Source: Streptomyces sp. A 4/2 (GTDB lineage: Bacteria; Actinomycetota; Actinomycetes; Streptomycetales; Streptomycetaceae). From it: DNA of 33,155 nt. The stretch spans positions 1-33,155 of the forward strand of contig NZ_CALNVW010000018.1 in the NCBI RefSeq assembly GCF_940670765.1, read 5' to 3'. The stretch's first letter is position 1, and every line of letters starts with the position of its first letter. Shown piece by piece: positions 6,696-15,592 of the stretch. The notes under the pieces were generated by a model. That model was not told the DNA's origin. It saw nothing but the letters and a program-made list of their open reading frames with translations, and made no database searches. The translations under genes and the position numbers were made by a program.

Positions 6696-9327
6696 AGACC
6701 CACGCGCCGCCGATCCGCTCGCCGGGCCGCCCCAGCAGCTTCTCCACCACGACGTAGAGCGTGGCGTCGTTGTCCTCGGGCGGGATGACGACCACGCCCG
6801 CCTTCCAGTACGCCAGGTCGTACCGCGCCTGCGCCTGCCAGTTGGGGCCGATGTCCGGGACCTTCCCGCCGTAGCGGACGTCCCGGAAGAGGTTGGAGGT
6901 GTAGCGGGGCGGCGCTCCGTAGATACCCGTACGGTCCGGTCCGTAGGGGCCGTTGAAGTAGCCGCCCGGCACCGGGAACCCGAGTCCGGTGGCCGACTGC
7001 CAGTGCAGGGCCTCCGCGCTACCCGGGTCGGGCAGCGGGACCGGGACCACGGACTCCCCGGGGCCGACGTACTTCTTCCACATGCCGTCGGCGATGAACG
7101 CCGGGATCTCCGGGCGCTGCTGGACCGGAAACGGGGTGGGCACGATCGGTACGAGGGCGGCTGCCACGGCGAGGGCTCCGACGACCTGGTACGGACGGAC
7201 GGGGCCGCGGACTGGGCTGCTGACTGGGCTGCTGACGGTGCTCGGGGCGGAAGTACGGGCGCGGGCGCGCGTCAGCCGGTCCACGGCCAGCGCGACCAGC
7301 ATCCCGAGCGCCGGGGCGCAGACCATCGCGACCCGGCCCTCGATGACCGACTCGAAGAGCGGCAGATGGGCCATCGCCCGCCACGGCCCGGGGAACACCA
7401 CGTCCGTGTAAGGGATCCGGATCTTCTGGCCGAGCGAGAGGACCGCGGCGGCCACCGCCGTGAACGCCAGTGCCTTCACCACCGGGCGCCGCCACAGCCG
7501 TACGGTCACCGCGAAGGCCAGCGCGACCAGCGGCCAGCCGTAGAAGGCGTTCTGCTCGGTGCGGTTCAGCGCCAGCTTGTCCGCCGTCGCGTCGTCGCCG
7601 AACAGCGCCCGCCCGGAGAACTCCAGGAGCGCGAGCGGGCTGTTGCCCGCGTTGTCGCCGTGCAGCACGCTGTGATAGCTCTGCGCGCCGAAGAACTGCC
7701 AGGCCAGCGGGTACCCGACCAGCGGCAGCGCCGTCCCGGCCGCTATCGCCAGGCCCTTGGCGAGCGGGCGCGCGGCCTGCCGCGCCGCCTCCCTGTGCAC
7801 CACCGCGTACGCCGCCGCGAAGATCAGCATGCCGACCGCGGCCAGCAGGAACGGCTCCTCGCCGAGGAAGACCTGATACGTCGCGAAGAGGCCGAGCAGC
7901 ACCCCGTCGCGCACGGTGCGGTGCCCCTCGCACAGCCGCAGCGCCCGGTCGATGATCACCGGGATCATGAAGAGCACCATGAAGTTGGGGTGCGCGTTGG
8001 CGTGCGAGATCATCGGCGGCGCGAAGGCCGCGAGCGCGCCGCCGAGCGCCGCCGCCCACCGGTTGCGGACCAGCCGCCGGGCGATCAGCCAGTACCAGGA
8101 AGCCGCCGTCGCGGCCAGGCCGCCGGTCAGTACCAGCGCCCAGGTCACGCTCGGTCCGAACGCCAGCGTCACCGGGGTCAGCGGGACGGACAGCCCCAGC
8201 ATCGGGGTGTTGCCCATCAGGTTCACGCCGTCCGGGAAGTTCTGGACGGTCGTGAAGAACGGGTTGTGCAGGTGGGCGACGTTGTCCGCGGTGACCGCGA
8301 AGAACCACTCCCACTGGTTCTGGTCCTGGCCGGAGTCGCGGAGGTAGGCGTGGTCGAGGTCGGTCCACAGCCCCTTGTAGAGCAGCACGGAGGCAAGGAG
8401 GAACAGACCGCAGACCGCCAGGTCCACCCGGCGCACGGCACGCGTCTTCAGCCGGATCAGTTCCGCGAGGACCCGCAGGTAGTCGAACGGGCCGACCTTG
8501 GAACCCTCCTGGTGCGACCAGCGCACCGGGACCTCGGCGACCGCCCAGCCCTGCCGCCGGAAGTACTGGAGGATCTCGACGTCGATGCCCCACCCGTCGA
8601 GCCGCGCGTCGGCGAACGCCTCGCGGGCCTTCTCGCCGTCCAGGAGCTTGAACCCGCACTGGGTGTCACGGATACCGGGGACGGCCACGGCCCGTATGAG
8701 CCGGTTCCCCATCCGTCCCATCCACTCGCGCAGCCGCCCCTGGTGCACCTCGACGCTGGAATCGGGGTGCGCGCGGGAACCGACCGCCGCTCCGTACCCG
8801 GCCTCCATCTGTTCGGTGAGCCGGGCCAGTTCCTCGATGGGTGTGGCCAGATCGGCGTCGGTGACCAGTACCCGTACGCCCTTCGACGCGGCCACACCGA
8901 GCCGCAGCGCGTGTCCCTTGCCGCGGTTCTCCGTACTGCTGACGAGCCGGACGCGGGGGTCGGCGGCTGCGGTGTCCCGGGCGATGCGGGCGGTGCCGTC
9001 CGAGGAGCCGTCGTCGACGACGAGCAGTTCCCAGGTGCCGGGCCCCGCTTCGCTGTCCAGGTAGGCGCGGACGGCGTCCAGGGTGGGGCCGAGCCGGCCC
9101 TCCTCGTTGTACGCGGGCACGACGACCGAGAGGTCCACGACGGGGAGTCTTCCGGCGGGCGGCTGTACGGCGGGCCACTTTCCGGTGGCGGACCGCTGCT
9201 TCCCGACGGATCGCTTCCCGACGGACTGCTTTCCGGTCGACTGCTCCGCGGCCAGCTGTTCACCCGTCCGCGGCTCGCTCGTCGGTCGTTCGCTCGTCGG
9301 TTTCTCCCCGACCGGCTGTTCGCTCAC
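6673..9327 (-). CDS. GT2 polyprenyl-phosphate glycosyltransferase fused to a large integral-membrane domain
   Basis: An 884-aa fusion. Residues 1–60 are a Gln/Lys/Ser/Glu-rich, internally repetitive, probably disordered head. Residues 65–300 are a GT2 domain of the dolichyl-phosphate glucose/mannose synthase type: SVVVPAYNEEGRLGPTL, LLVVDDGSSDGTARIA, ENRGKGHALRLG, TDADLATP (the metal-binding DxD), IRDTQCGFKLL and GSKVGPFDYLRV. From about 305 on there are roughly ten membrane helices, then a C-terminal region of about 180 residues rich in Pro/Gly/Tyr. The GT2 half should charge a polyprenyl phosphate with sugar. The membrane half, of GT-C/YfhO-like appearance, may flip or transfer it. The GTG start at 9327 overlaps the TGA of the upstream GntR gene (GTGA), supporting coupled translation. 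Envelope glycan or glycoprotein decoration is inferred. Confidence 0.85.
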   Translation of the reverse strand: MSEQPVGEKPTSERPTSEPRTGEQLAAEQSTGKQSVGKRSVGKQRSATGKWPAVQPPAGRLPVVDLSVVVPAYNEEGRLGPTLDAVRAYLDSEAGPGTWELLVVDDGSSDGTARIARDTAAADPRVRLVSSTENRGKGHALRLGVAASKGVRVLVTDADLATPIEELARLTEQMEAGYGAAVGSRAHPDSSVEVHQGRLREWMGRMGNRLIRAVAVPGIRDTQCGFKLLDGEKAREAFADARLDGWGIDVEILQYFRRQGWAVAEVPVRWSHQEGSKVGPFDYLRVLAELIRLKTRAVRRVDLAVCGLFLLASVLLYKGLWTDLDHAYLRDSGQDQNQWEWFFAVTADNVAHLHNPFFTTVQNFPDGVNLMGNTPMLGLSVPLTPVTLAFGPSVTWALVLTGGLAATAASWYWLIARRLVRNRWAAALGGALAAFAPPMISHANAHPNFMVLFMIPVIIDRALRLCEGHRTVRDGVLLGLFATYQVFLGEEPFLLAAVGMLIFAAAYAVVHREAARQAARPLAKGLAIAAGTALPLVGYPLAWQFFGAQSYHSVLHGDNAGNSPLALLEFSGRALFGDDATADKLALNRTEQNAFYGWPLVALAFAVTVRLWRRPVVKALAFTAVAAAVLSLGQKIRIPYTDVVFPGPWRAMAHLPLFESVIEGRVAMVCAPALGMLVALAVDRLTRARARTSAPSTVSSPVSSPVRGPVRPYQVVGALAVAAALVPIVPTPFPVQQRPEIPAFIADGMWKKYVGPGESVVPVPLPDPGSAEALHWQSATGLGFPVPGGYFNGPYGPDRTGIYGAPPRYTSNLFRDVRYGGKVPDIGPNWQAQARYDLAYWKAGVVVIPPEDNDATLYVVVEKLLGRPGERIGGAWVWPVGKGS

Positions 9328-10076
9328 CGGCCGGACCGGGCGGTCGCGTCAGGTCCAGTGGGGCCGGTGGGGCCGGTGGGGCCGGTGGGGCCGGCGGAAC
9401 CGCCCGGTCCGGCGATGGTCCGCAGCTTCTCGGCCCAGCTGACGGACTGCGCGTTGTACTCCTCGATCACCGCGTGTGCCGCGAGGCCGTCCCCGCACGT
9501 CAGCGCGTCGACCAGCTCCTCGTGCCCCTGCCACAGCCACCCGGAGATGTCCTCGCTGCCCCGCAGGTACGGCACGGCGAACACCCAGCACTGCACCCGC
9601 AGCCGGTGCAGGAAGTCCGCGATGTAGCAGTTGCCGGTGAGGGCGGCGAGTTCGCGCCAGAACCGCAGGTCGTAGCCGATGAGGATGTCCAGGCTGCCGG
9701 TCCTGGCGGCCTGTGCGGCCTCCTCGGCCCGGCGGCGTACGGACAGCAGCGGCTCGCCGTACACGTGGTGCAGCGCGAGCCGCCGGAAGATCCCGTCGAC
9801 GACCAGCGCGCGCGCCTCGACCATGGAGCAGTAGTCGTCGACCGAGAACTGATGGACCCGGAAGCCCTTGTGCTGGTCCGAGTCGAGGAGCCCCTGTGCG
9901 GACATCTCGACGAGCGCCTCACGGACCGGGGTCGCCGAGACGCCGTACCCGTCGGCGATCTGTTTGACGGTGAACACCTCGCCGGGCTGGAGACGGCCCG
10001 AGAGCACTTCGTCACGCAGCGCATCGGCGATCTGCTGCCGCAGAGTACTGCGGGTCACCGCTCCGCTAGCAGGCAT
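9324..10076 (-). CDS. GntR/FadR-type (FCD) transcriptional regulator with collagen-like C-terminal tail
   Basis: The 250-aa product starts at ATG 10076, with AGGGG upstream. Residues 8–75 form a GntR winged helix: LRQQIADALRDEVLSGRL, then VKQIADGYGVSATPVREAL and the wing ending KGFRV. Residues 85–220 form an all-helical FCD-type effector domain (VEARALVVDGIFRRLAL, DLRFWRELAALTGN, HEELVDALTCGD). The tail is odd: GPGGSAGPTGPTGPTGPTGPD, a perfect Gly-Pro-Thr collagen-like run encoded by a 9-bp DNA repeat, which FCD regulators do not need. Its stop overlaps the start of the glycosyltransferase gene by 4 nt, so it probably regulates that operon. FCD proteins usually bind small organic acids or metal-linked ligands; the ligand here is unknown. 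Confidence 0.88.
   Translation of the reverse strand: MPASGAVTRSTLRQQIADALRDEVLSGRLQPGEVFTVKQIADGYGVSATPVREALVEMSAQGLLDSDQHKGFRVHQFSVDDYCSMVEARALVVDGIFRRLALHHVYGEPLLSVRRRAEEAAQAARTGSLDILIGYDLRFWRELAALTGNCYIADFLHRLRVQCWVFAVPYLRGSEDISGWLWQGHEELVDALTCGDGLAAHAVIEEYNAQSVSWAEKLRTIAGPGGSAGPTGPTGPTGPTGPDATARSGR
9360..9395. repeat. 9-bp tandem repeat encoding the Gly-Pro-Thr tail of the GntR regulator
   Basis: Four copies of GGGGCCGGT (the last has C at position 9) run from 9360 to 9395, read as Gly-Pro-Thr codons on the minus strand. The array lies about 30 bp from the coupled start of the next gene. Confidence 0.9.
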
Positions 10077-10135
10077 CTCTCGTTTCCCCTCGTCCGGCTC
10101 CGGACACCCTAGACCGACCGGCACATCGGGGGCGG

Positions 10136-11725
10136 TCATGGCCTGGCGACGGGACAGCCTCCGGCGCGAGCGTAGACGGTGATCAGCGCCGAGGTGACCC
10201 GGCGGCTGCCGCACGCGGTGAAGTACCCGTGCAGCGTGCGGCGTTTGATCTCCTCCTGGGCGGTCGCGTCGAGCGGCTGGCCCGGCAGGTCACTGATGAC
10301 GACGATGCGGGGATGCGCGAGCATGCGTCGGCGGATCTCGCCGGGTGCCTGCTCGGTGCCGTACAGCGAATGGGAGGCGCGCGGCGAACGCTTCAGGGCG
10401 AGGTCGTCGAGCGCGCGGTAGTCGCCGGGGTGCCAGAAGGTCCACGCCCGGCGCCGGGCCGGTGCGAAGAGCAGCCCGTCGCCGGGGCGGGCGGTGGCCG
10501 CGACGGCCGCGGACACCGCCGTCACGTCGTTCTGCCGGCTCTGCGGGGTCCGCAGCGGAAGCCCCACCGGGAACAGCGCGACGAGCGCCGCGGCTGCCGC
10601 GACGAGCGCCACGGCCCGCGACCAGAGGCGGTCCAGGGCCGAACCGAGCAGCAGGGCGAGGCCGACGGCCTGGAAGAGGACGTAGCGGCCGACGTAGAGG
10701 GGATGGAGGTACGACACGGCCATCAGCAGCCCGGCGGGCGCGAGCAGCAGCGGCAGCGCGACGGTACGGAGGTCCGGGGGCGTACGGGCCTCATGCTTAC
10801 GGGTCTCATGCGTACGGGCTCGGTGCGCACACGTCTCACCCGTACGGGTCTCGCGCGTGCCGATCCGGGCGCAGGCGAGACCCGTCGCCGCGACGGCAGC
10901 GAAGGCGATGAGCTGGCCGGGGCGGGGCAGGCCGATCCACTCGACCTGGGAGGACTGGGTCATGGAGAAGACGGCGAGCGGCGCGAGACCCGCCGCCACG
11001 CACGCAGCGGCCACCAGCCAGGACCGCCGCAGGCCGGGCGAGGTACCGGGCCCGCCGCCCGGCAACCGGCCCGCCCGGTCCCACCGGAACACCGTGATGC
11101 CGTGCGCGAGCACCGCCAGCGCCGCGAACTCGTGCAGCAGACCGGCCGCCAGCATCACGGCCGTGTAGGCGGCCCAGCGCCGGCTGATCAGCAGCCAGGT
11201 GCCCCAGGTGACGAGGGCGCACACCAGCGCGTACGAACGCCCCTCCTGTGCGTACCGCTGCACCGCCGGGATCAGCGGCAGCACCAGCCCGGCGAGGAGC
11301 CCGGCACGCGGGCCGACGAGCCGGTGGCCCAGGAGTGCGACACCCGCGGCGGTGGCCGAGACGGCGAGGACCGAGGGCAGCCGCAGGGTGGCCGGGCCGC
11401 CGTCGTGGAGGGTGAAGACGGCATGCATGAAGAGGTAGTAGAGGCCGTGCACCGCGTCGACGTGACCGAGCGTCCGCCAGATCCCGGACAGGCTGCGGTG
11501 AGCGATCTCGTACGTGGCGGCCTCGTCGCCCCACAGGGTGCCCTCGCGGCGGATCCCCCACAGCCCGACGGCCAGGGCCACCGCCCAGGGGACGAGAGCG
11601 ACGGTACGGCGGGACGGCTGCCGGGGGCGGGGCGCGGCGGGGGCGCTGTCGGCGGTACGCAGTGCGGTGGCGATGACGGGCTCCGTTCGGGAAGGACGTC
11701 GTGCCAGCCCAGCCTCCGCCCCCAT
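10136..11725 (-). CDS. GT39-type multi-pass glycosyltransferase (PMT-like)
   Basis: The 529-aa product starts at ATG 11725, with AAGGGGG about 10 nt upstream. After a short cytosolic head, the first helix (VALVPWAVALAVGLWGIRREG) leads to the loop GTLWGDEAATYEIAHRSL. This carries the acidic D-E pair that is the hallmark of GT-C mannosyltransferases, followed by HGLYYLFMHAVFTL. About 9–10 more helices follow, then a soluble C-terminal region of about 130 residues containing HPRIVVISDLPGQPLDA. Such enzymes use polyprenyl-phosphate sugars, the product expected of the neighbouring GT2 fusion, so the two may work in one envelope-glycosylation route (inference). A hydrophilic loop around 330–355 is made of a degenerate 15-bp DNA repeat. 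The gene diverges from the nSTAND gene with only 46 bp between starts. Confidence 0.85.
   Translation of the reverse strand: MGAEAGLARRPSRTEPVIATALRTADSAPAAPRPRQPSRRTVALVPWAVALAVGLWGIRREGTLWGDEAATYEIAHRSLSGIWRTLGHVDAVHGLYYLFMHAVFTLHDGGPATLRLPSVLAVSATAAGVALLGHRLVGPRAGLLAGLVLPLIPAVQRYAQEGRSYALVCALVTWGTWLLISRRWAAYTAVMLAAGLLHEFAALAVLAHGITVFRWDRAGRLPGGGPGTSPGLRRSWLVAAACVAAGLAPLAVFSMTQSSQVEWIGLPRPGQLIAFAAVAATGLACARIGTRETRTGETCAHRARTHETRKHEARTPPDLRTVALPLLLAPAGLLMAVSYLHPLYVGRYVLFQAVGLALLLGSALDRLWSRAVALVAAAAALVALFPVGLPLRTPQSRQNDVTAVSAAVAATARPGDGLLFAPARRRAWTFWHPGDYRALDDLALKRSPRASHSLYGTEQAPGEIRRRMLAHPRIVVISDLPGQPLDATAQEEIKRRTLHGYFTACGSRRVTSALITVYARAGGCPVARP
10782..10856. repeat. Five-copy degenerate 15-bp tandem repeat within the GT39 gene
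   Basis: The units begin GTACGGGCCTCATGC (10782), TTACGGGTCTCATGC, GTACGGGCTCGGTGC, GCACACGTCTCACCC and GTACGGGTCTCGCGC. In the minus-strand reading frame they encode a hydrophilic repeat around the pattern (T/R)-(H/R)-E-(T/A)-R between two membrane helices. Confidence 0.8.
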
Positions 11726-11771
11726 GATGGGCAGCCCCCTTCCGCCGCACCAATCAATTAGCGTCAAGCGT

Positions 11772-14700
11772 ATGGGGCGACTTGAGAAGCCGCTGGACCC
11801 GGCGGCGGGTCCGGTGCAGCAGTTCGCGTACGAGCTGCGCAAGCTGCGCCGGGAGGCGGGAACGCCGACCTACCGGCGGATGGCCGCCGACGCGCGGTAC
11901 TCCGCCCCGACACTCTCCGCAGCCGCCTCCGGCGAACGGCTGCCCTCCCTGCCGGTCACGCTCGCCTACGTGGCGGCGTGCGGCGGCGAGCCGGCCCCCT
12001 GGGAGCGGCGCTGGCGCGAGGCCGCCGCGGCGGAGGAGCCCGCACCGGACGATCCGGACGCGGCCTCCCCGTACCCCGGACTCCGGCGCTTCGAGCCGGG
12101 TGACGCGTTCTTCGGGCGGGCCGATCTGGTCGCCGAGCTGGTGGAGTTGGCCGGCAGCCGCCGCTTCACCGCAGTCGTGGGCGCCTCGGGCAGCGGCAAG
12201 TCCTCGCTGCTGCGGGCCGGTCTGGTCCCGGCCCTGCGCGCGGCGCCCGGTGCCCGGCCCGCCACGATCCGCATCCTCACACCGGGCGCCCGCCCGGTCC
12301 GTACGCACGCGGCGCGCCTCGCGACCGTGGTCGCCGGGGACGGGGACGGGGACGGGGACGGCGGCGTCGGGCACGGCTGCGACGGGCTCGGCGGCGACAC
12401 GGTGATCGTGGTCGACCAGTTCGAGGAGATCTTCACGCTCTGCCACGATCCGGCCGAACGGGCCGAGTTCATCCGCCTGTTGCTGACCGGCGGGGCGCGC
12501 GTGGTCGTCGCCGTACGCGCGGACCTCTACGGCCGGTGCGCCGAACACCGGGCGCTGGCCGACGCGCTCCGGAACGCGACCCTGCTGGTCGGACCGATGA
12601 CGCGGGCCCAGCTGCGCGAGGCGATCGTCGGGCCCGCGGTGGCGGAGCGGCTGATCGTGGAGCGCGCGCTGACCGCCCGGATCGTCGCCGATGTGGCGGA
12701 CGAGCCGGGCGGCCTGCCGCTGATGGCGCACGCGCTGCGGGAGGTATGGCGGCGACGGCGCGGAAGGGCGCTGACGGTCGCCGCGTACGAGACGGTCGGC
12801 GGGGTGCAGGGGGCGATAGCCCACACCGCCGAGGAGGTCTTCACCGGCTTCGCCCCGGCCCAGGCCCGGACGGCCCGCGCGCTGCTGCTGCGGCTGATCT
12901 CCCCCGGGGACGGCACCCAGGACACCCGCCGTCCGGTCGCGCGCGAGGAGCTGGGGACGTCGGCGGAGACGGCCGACGTACTGGAACGGCTGGTCCGGGC
13001 ACGGCTGTTGACCGCCGACACCAGCACCGTGGACCTGGCGCACGAGGCGCTCCTCACCGCCTGGCCCCGGCTGCGCGGCTGGATCGACGAGGACCGTGAA
13101 CGGCTGCGGCTGCACCGTCGGCTGACGGAGGCGGCGTACGCATGGGAGGAGCTGGGGCGCGATCCGGGGGCGTTGTACCGGGGGACGCGGCTGGCGTCGG
13201 CGCGCGAGACGTTCGTGAACGAAGCCGAAGCGGTGGAAACGGTGGAAACGGTGGAAACGGTGGAAACGGCCGGGCCGACCGAGTCGGCCGAACTGACCGG
13301 CCTGGAAAGGTCCTTCCTCACCGCGAGCCTCGCCGAACACGACCGGACCCGGCGCACGGCCGCCCGCACCACGCGCCGACTGCGCGGACTCACCGGCACA
13401 CTCGCGGTCCTGCTCTGTCTGGCGGTCGTCGCGGGCCTCACGGTGCGGCAGCAGAGCCGGACCGCCTCGCGGCACGCGACGGAGGCGGAGGCGCGGCGGG
13501 TCGCCGCCGTCGCCGGGACGCTGCGTCGCACGGACCCGCGCACGGCGATGCGGCTGAGCCTCGCGGCCTGGCGGCTCGCCGACCTCCCGGAGACGCGGAC
13601 GGCGCTGTACGGGGCCAACGCCCAGCAGGACCTGGACACCTTCGCCGCCCCGGCGGCCGAGTTCACTCCGCAGGACGACAACACCCACTGGCAGCGGTTC
13701 AGCGAGGACGGCCGCACCCTGACGGTGATCGGCCCGGAGCGTACGGACCGCTGGGACGTGCCGACACACCGGCGGCTGCCCCCGTACCCGGGCCTGGGGC
13801 GGTACGCCGGACGGATCGTGGACGTCAGCCCGGACACCCGCACGGCCGCTGTCCGTACCCCGGCGGGCCTGCGGATGTGGGACGTGGCGGCCGGACGGCT
13901 GACGGGCCCGGCGTTCGGGCCGAAGAGCGCGGGCGCCCAGGACTGGTTCACCCAGGGTTCGTTCACCCAGGACGGGGACGTGTTCGCCGCCCACCACCGT
14001 GGGGCCCCGCTCCAGCTGTGGGACCCGCACCACGGGCGGTTGCTGCTGTCGACCGGGCAGCGGTACCGGGAGATCCGCAAGATCGCTGTCGGCCCCGGCG
14101 GGCGGCTGCTGGCCTTCTGCGGGGACGACCGGCCGCTCCAGGTGTGGGACGTACGCACCCACCGCGAACTGCCGAGCCCCTGGGCCACGAAGGCCGGGGT
14201 CTGCGACCTGGACACCTTCCGGTTCACGCCCGACGGCGGGGGCCTGGCCGTCGCAACCGCGCATGCCCTGCGCACCTGGGACCTGCGGACCGGCCGGGAA
14301 CGCTTCCACATCCCCACCTCGGCGACCCCGGACGCTGTGTTCAGCGCGGACGGGTCGCAGGTCGCCGTGCTCACCCCGGACGAGATCCGGCTCTGGGACC
14401 TCTCGGACCTCTCCGCCCCCGTACACAGCGTCCCCACCAACGGTGTGAACCTGCACGACCTACGGCTGGACCCGGCGAGCGGGACCCTTCGCTACCAGGA
14501 CAGCGTCCCGTACACACCGGCGATACGGACCGTCGCGCCGACCGGTACGGCCCAGGACAGGTCACCGCGCACCTCCCCGCGCTCTCCTCCCGCCGCGGCC
14601 CGGTTCAGCCCCGACGGCCGGACGCTGGCCACCCTGACGAGCCGGGGCTTCGAGCTTCGGGACGGCCGCACGGGCCGCCTCCGCAGCACGTCTCCCGGCC

Positions 14701-15539
14701 GCCCGGACTGCGGGGGCTCCTGCTCCTCATCCATGTCATCCATGGCGTTCAGCCAGGACGGAAGTCTCTTCGCCCACCTCGATGCCGCGTCGTCCGTCGC
14801 TGTACGCCCGGTCGCCGGAAGCGCGGGGGAGACGAGGCTCCCGCCCCGCCCGGACGTCGTAGGTCTGGCGTTCACCGGCCGTACGGTCGTCACGTCCGGC
14901 ACCACGACGGCCGTGAGCAGCCCGGCCCCGGGTGCCCGTCACTGGTCCACCCTCCGGAACGGACAGGACGGCCCCGTCCTCGCCACCGCACCTGACGGTG
15001 AACTCCTCACCGAGGAAAGGCAGTTGATCAGCCCGAGGACCGGGCGGGCCCGGCGGGTGATGCACGGCGAGGGGGTTGCCGTGACGGCGGCGTTCAGTCC
15101 CGACGGGCGGTATCTCGCGATGAGCGACTACGACGGCCGTGCCACACTCTGGGACGGCACGGGCGCGCACCGCCTGGCCGTACTCGCCGCAGCCGTACCG
15201 GCCGAAGGGGCGCGGAGCCGGGCGCGGGCCCTCGCGTTCTCGGCGGACAGCCGCACGGTCGCCGTGGGGGGCCCGGACGGGGCGCTGCACCTCTGGAACA
15301 CCTCGTCCCCCGAATCCGCGGGGTCACCGCTCCCTCAGGCCGACGGCGCGGTGCTGGCCCTGTCCTTCGCCGACGGGGACACCGCACTGCGGGTGGCGAC
15401 CCCGCGCACCGTGGTCCGGACGTACGGGCTGGCATCGGAGAAGACGGCCGGAACCGTCTGCGCGCGGGCCGGGGGCGGGCTGTCGCGGAAGGAGTGGGAC
15501 GCCTACCTGACGGCGGTGGCGTACCGGCGTACGTGCTGA
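11772..15539 (+). CDS. XRE-type HTH – nSTAND1 NTPase – WD40 repeat protein
   Basis: The 1255-aa product starts at ATG 11772. Domains in order: an HTH-like N-terminus (FAYELRKLRREAGTPTYRRM ... YSAPTLSAAASGERLPSLPV, 18–72), then the linker SPYPGLRRFEPGDAFFGRADL typical of nSTAND1 proteins. The STAND NTPase has Walker A VVGASGSGKSSLLRAGL (135–151) and Walker B VIVVDQFEE (211–219), followed by winged-helix and helical parts to about 530. A membrane helix lies near 540–562 (TGTLAVLLCLAVVAGLTV). Residues 610–1245 form a C-terminal WD40 propeller with many x-W-D units (LQLWDP, LQVWDV, IRLWDL, ATLWDG, LHLWNT). STAND proteins are signal-triggered oligomerising switches; WD40 is the usual sensor. Target and role are unknown. 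Two in-frame microsatellites encode (GD)n and (VET)4. Confidence 0.9.
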   Translation: MGRLEKPLDPAAGPVQQFAYELRKLRREAGTPTYRRMAADARYSAPTLSAAASGERLPSLPVTLAYVAACGGEPAPWERRWREAAAAEEPAPDDPDAASPYPGLRRFEPGDAFFGRADLVAELVELAGSRRFTAVVGASGSGKSSLLRAGLVPALRAAPGARPATIRILTPGARPVRTHAARLATVVAGDGDGDGDGGVGHGCDGLGGDTVIVVDQFEEIFTLCHDPAERAEFIRLLLTGGARVVVAVRADLYGRCAEHRALADALRNATLLVGPMTRAQLREAIVGPAVAERLIVERALTARIVADVADEPGGLPLMAHALREVWRRRRGRALTVAAYETVGGVQGAIAHTAEEVFTGFAPAQARTARALLLRLISPGDGTQDTRRPVAREELGTSAETADVLERLVRARLLTADTSTVDLAHEALLTAWPRLRGWIDEDRERLRLHRRLTEAAYAWEELGRDPGALYRGTRLASARETFVNEAEAVETVETVETVETAGPTESAELTGLERSFLTASLAEHDRTRRTAARTTRRLRGLTGTLAVLLCLAVVAGLTVRQQSRTASRHATEAEARRVAAVAGTLRRTDPRTAMRLSLAAWRLADLPETRTALYGANAQQDLDTFAAPAAEFTPQDDNTHWQRFSEDGRTLTVIGPERTDRWDVPTHRRLPPYPGLGRYAGRIVDVSPDTRTAAVRTPAGLRMWDVAAGRLTGPAFGPKSAGAQDWFTQGSFTQDGDVFAAHHRGAPLQLWDPHHGRLLLSTGQRYREIRKIAVGPGGRLLAFCGDDRPLQVWDVRTHRELPSPWATKAGVCDLDTFRFTPDGGGLAVATAHALRTWDLRTGRERFHIPTSATPDAVFSADGSQVAVLTPDEIRLWDLSDLSAPVHSVPTNGVNLHDLRLDPASGTLRYQDSVPYTPAIRTVAPTGTAQDRSPRTSPRSPPAAARFSPDGRTLATLTSRGFELRDGRTGRLRSTSPGRPDCGGSCSSSMSSMAFSQDGSLFAHLDAASSVAVRPVAGSAGETRLPPRPDVVGLAFTGRTVVTSGTTTAVSSPAPGARHWSTLRNGQDGPVLATAPDGELLTEERQLISPRTGRARRVMHGEGVAVTAAFSPDGRYLAMSDYDGRATLWDGTGAHRLAVLAAAVPAEGARSRARALAFSADSRTVAVGGPDGALHLWNTSSPESAGSPLPQADGAVLALSFADGDTALRVATPRTVVRTYGLASEKTAGTVCARAGGGLSRKEWDAYLTAVAYRRTC
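12336..12359. repeat. 6-bp tandem repeat in the nSTAND gene
   Basis: Four exact GGGGAC units encode a Gly-Asp run just before Walker B. The loop is acidic and likely disordered, and its length can vary without frameshift. Confidence 0.85.
13232..13267. repeat. 9-bp tandem repeat in the nSTAND gene
   Basis: Four exact copies of GGTGGAAAC encode Val-Glu-Thr repeats between the NTPase helical region and the membrane helix. Confidence 0.9.
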
Positions 15540-15551
15540 GGAGTGGTCCGG

Positions 15552-15576
15552 GGCGGGGGTCCGGGGGAGCCCCGCC
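15552..15576. terminator. GC-rich hairpin between convergent nSTAND and SLATT genes
   Basis: GGCGGGG (15552–15558) pairs with CCCCGCC (15570–15576) across an 11-nt loop in the 53-bp gap between two convergent stops. It has no U-tract, as is common in high-GC actinobacteria. Confidence 0.5.
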
Positions 15577-15592
15577 ACACCCCGCGGCGCTC

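Noticed and set aside
6463..9627. 1054-codon plus-strand frame opposite the glycosyltransferase
   Set aside because: It is Arg/Gly/His-rich with no recognisable domain. It is a codon-bias shadow of the minus-strand enzyme, whose motifs are clear.
11726..11771. Promoter TTGACG on the minus strand between the GT39 and nSTAND genes
   Set aside because: A −35-like hexamer is present, but no matching −10 box at 16–19 nt.
11754..14456. 900-codon minus-strand frame opposite the nSTAND gene
   Set aside because: It is a shadow frame with Arg/Gly/Pro-rich composition; Walker and WD40 motifs are on the plus strand.
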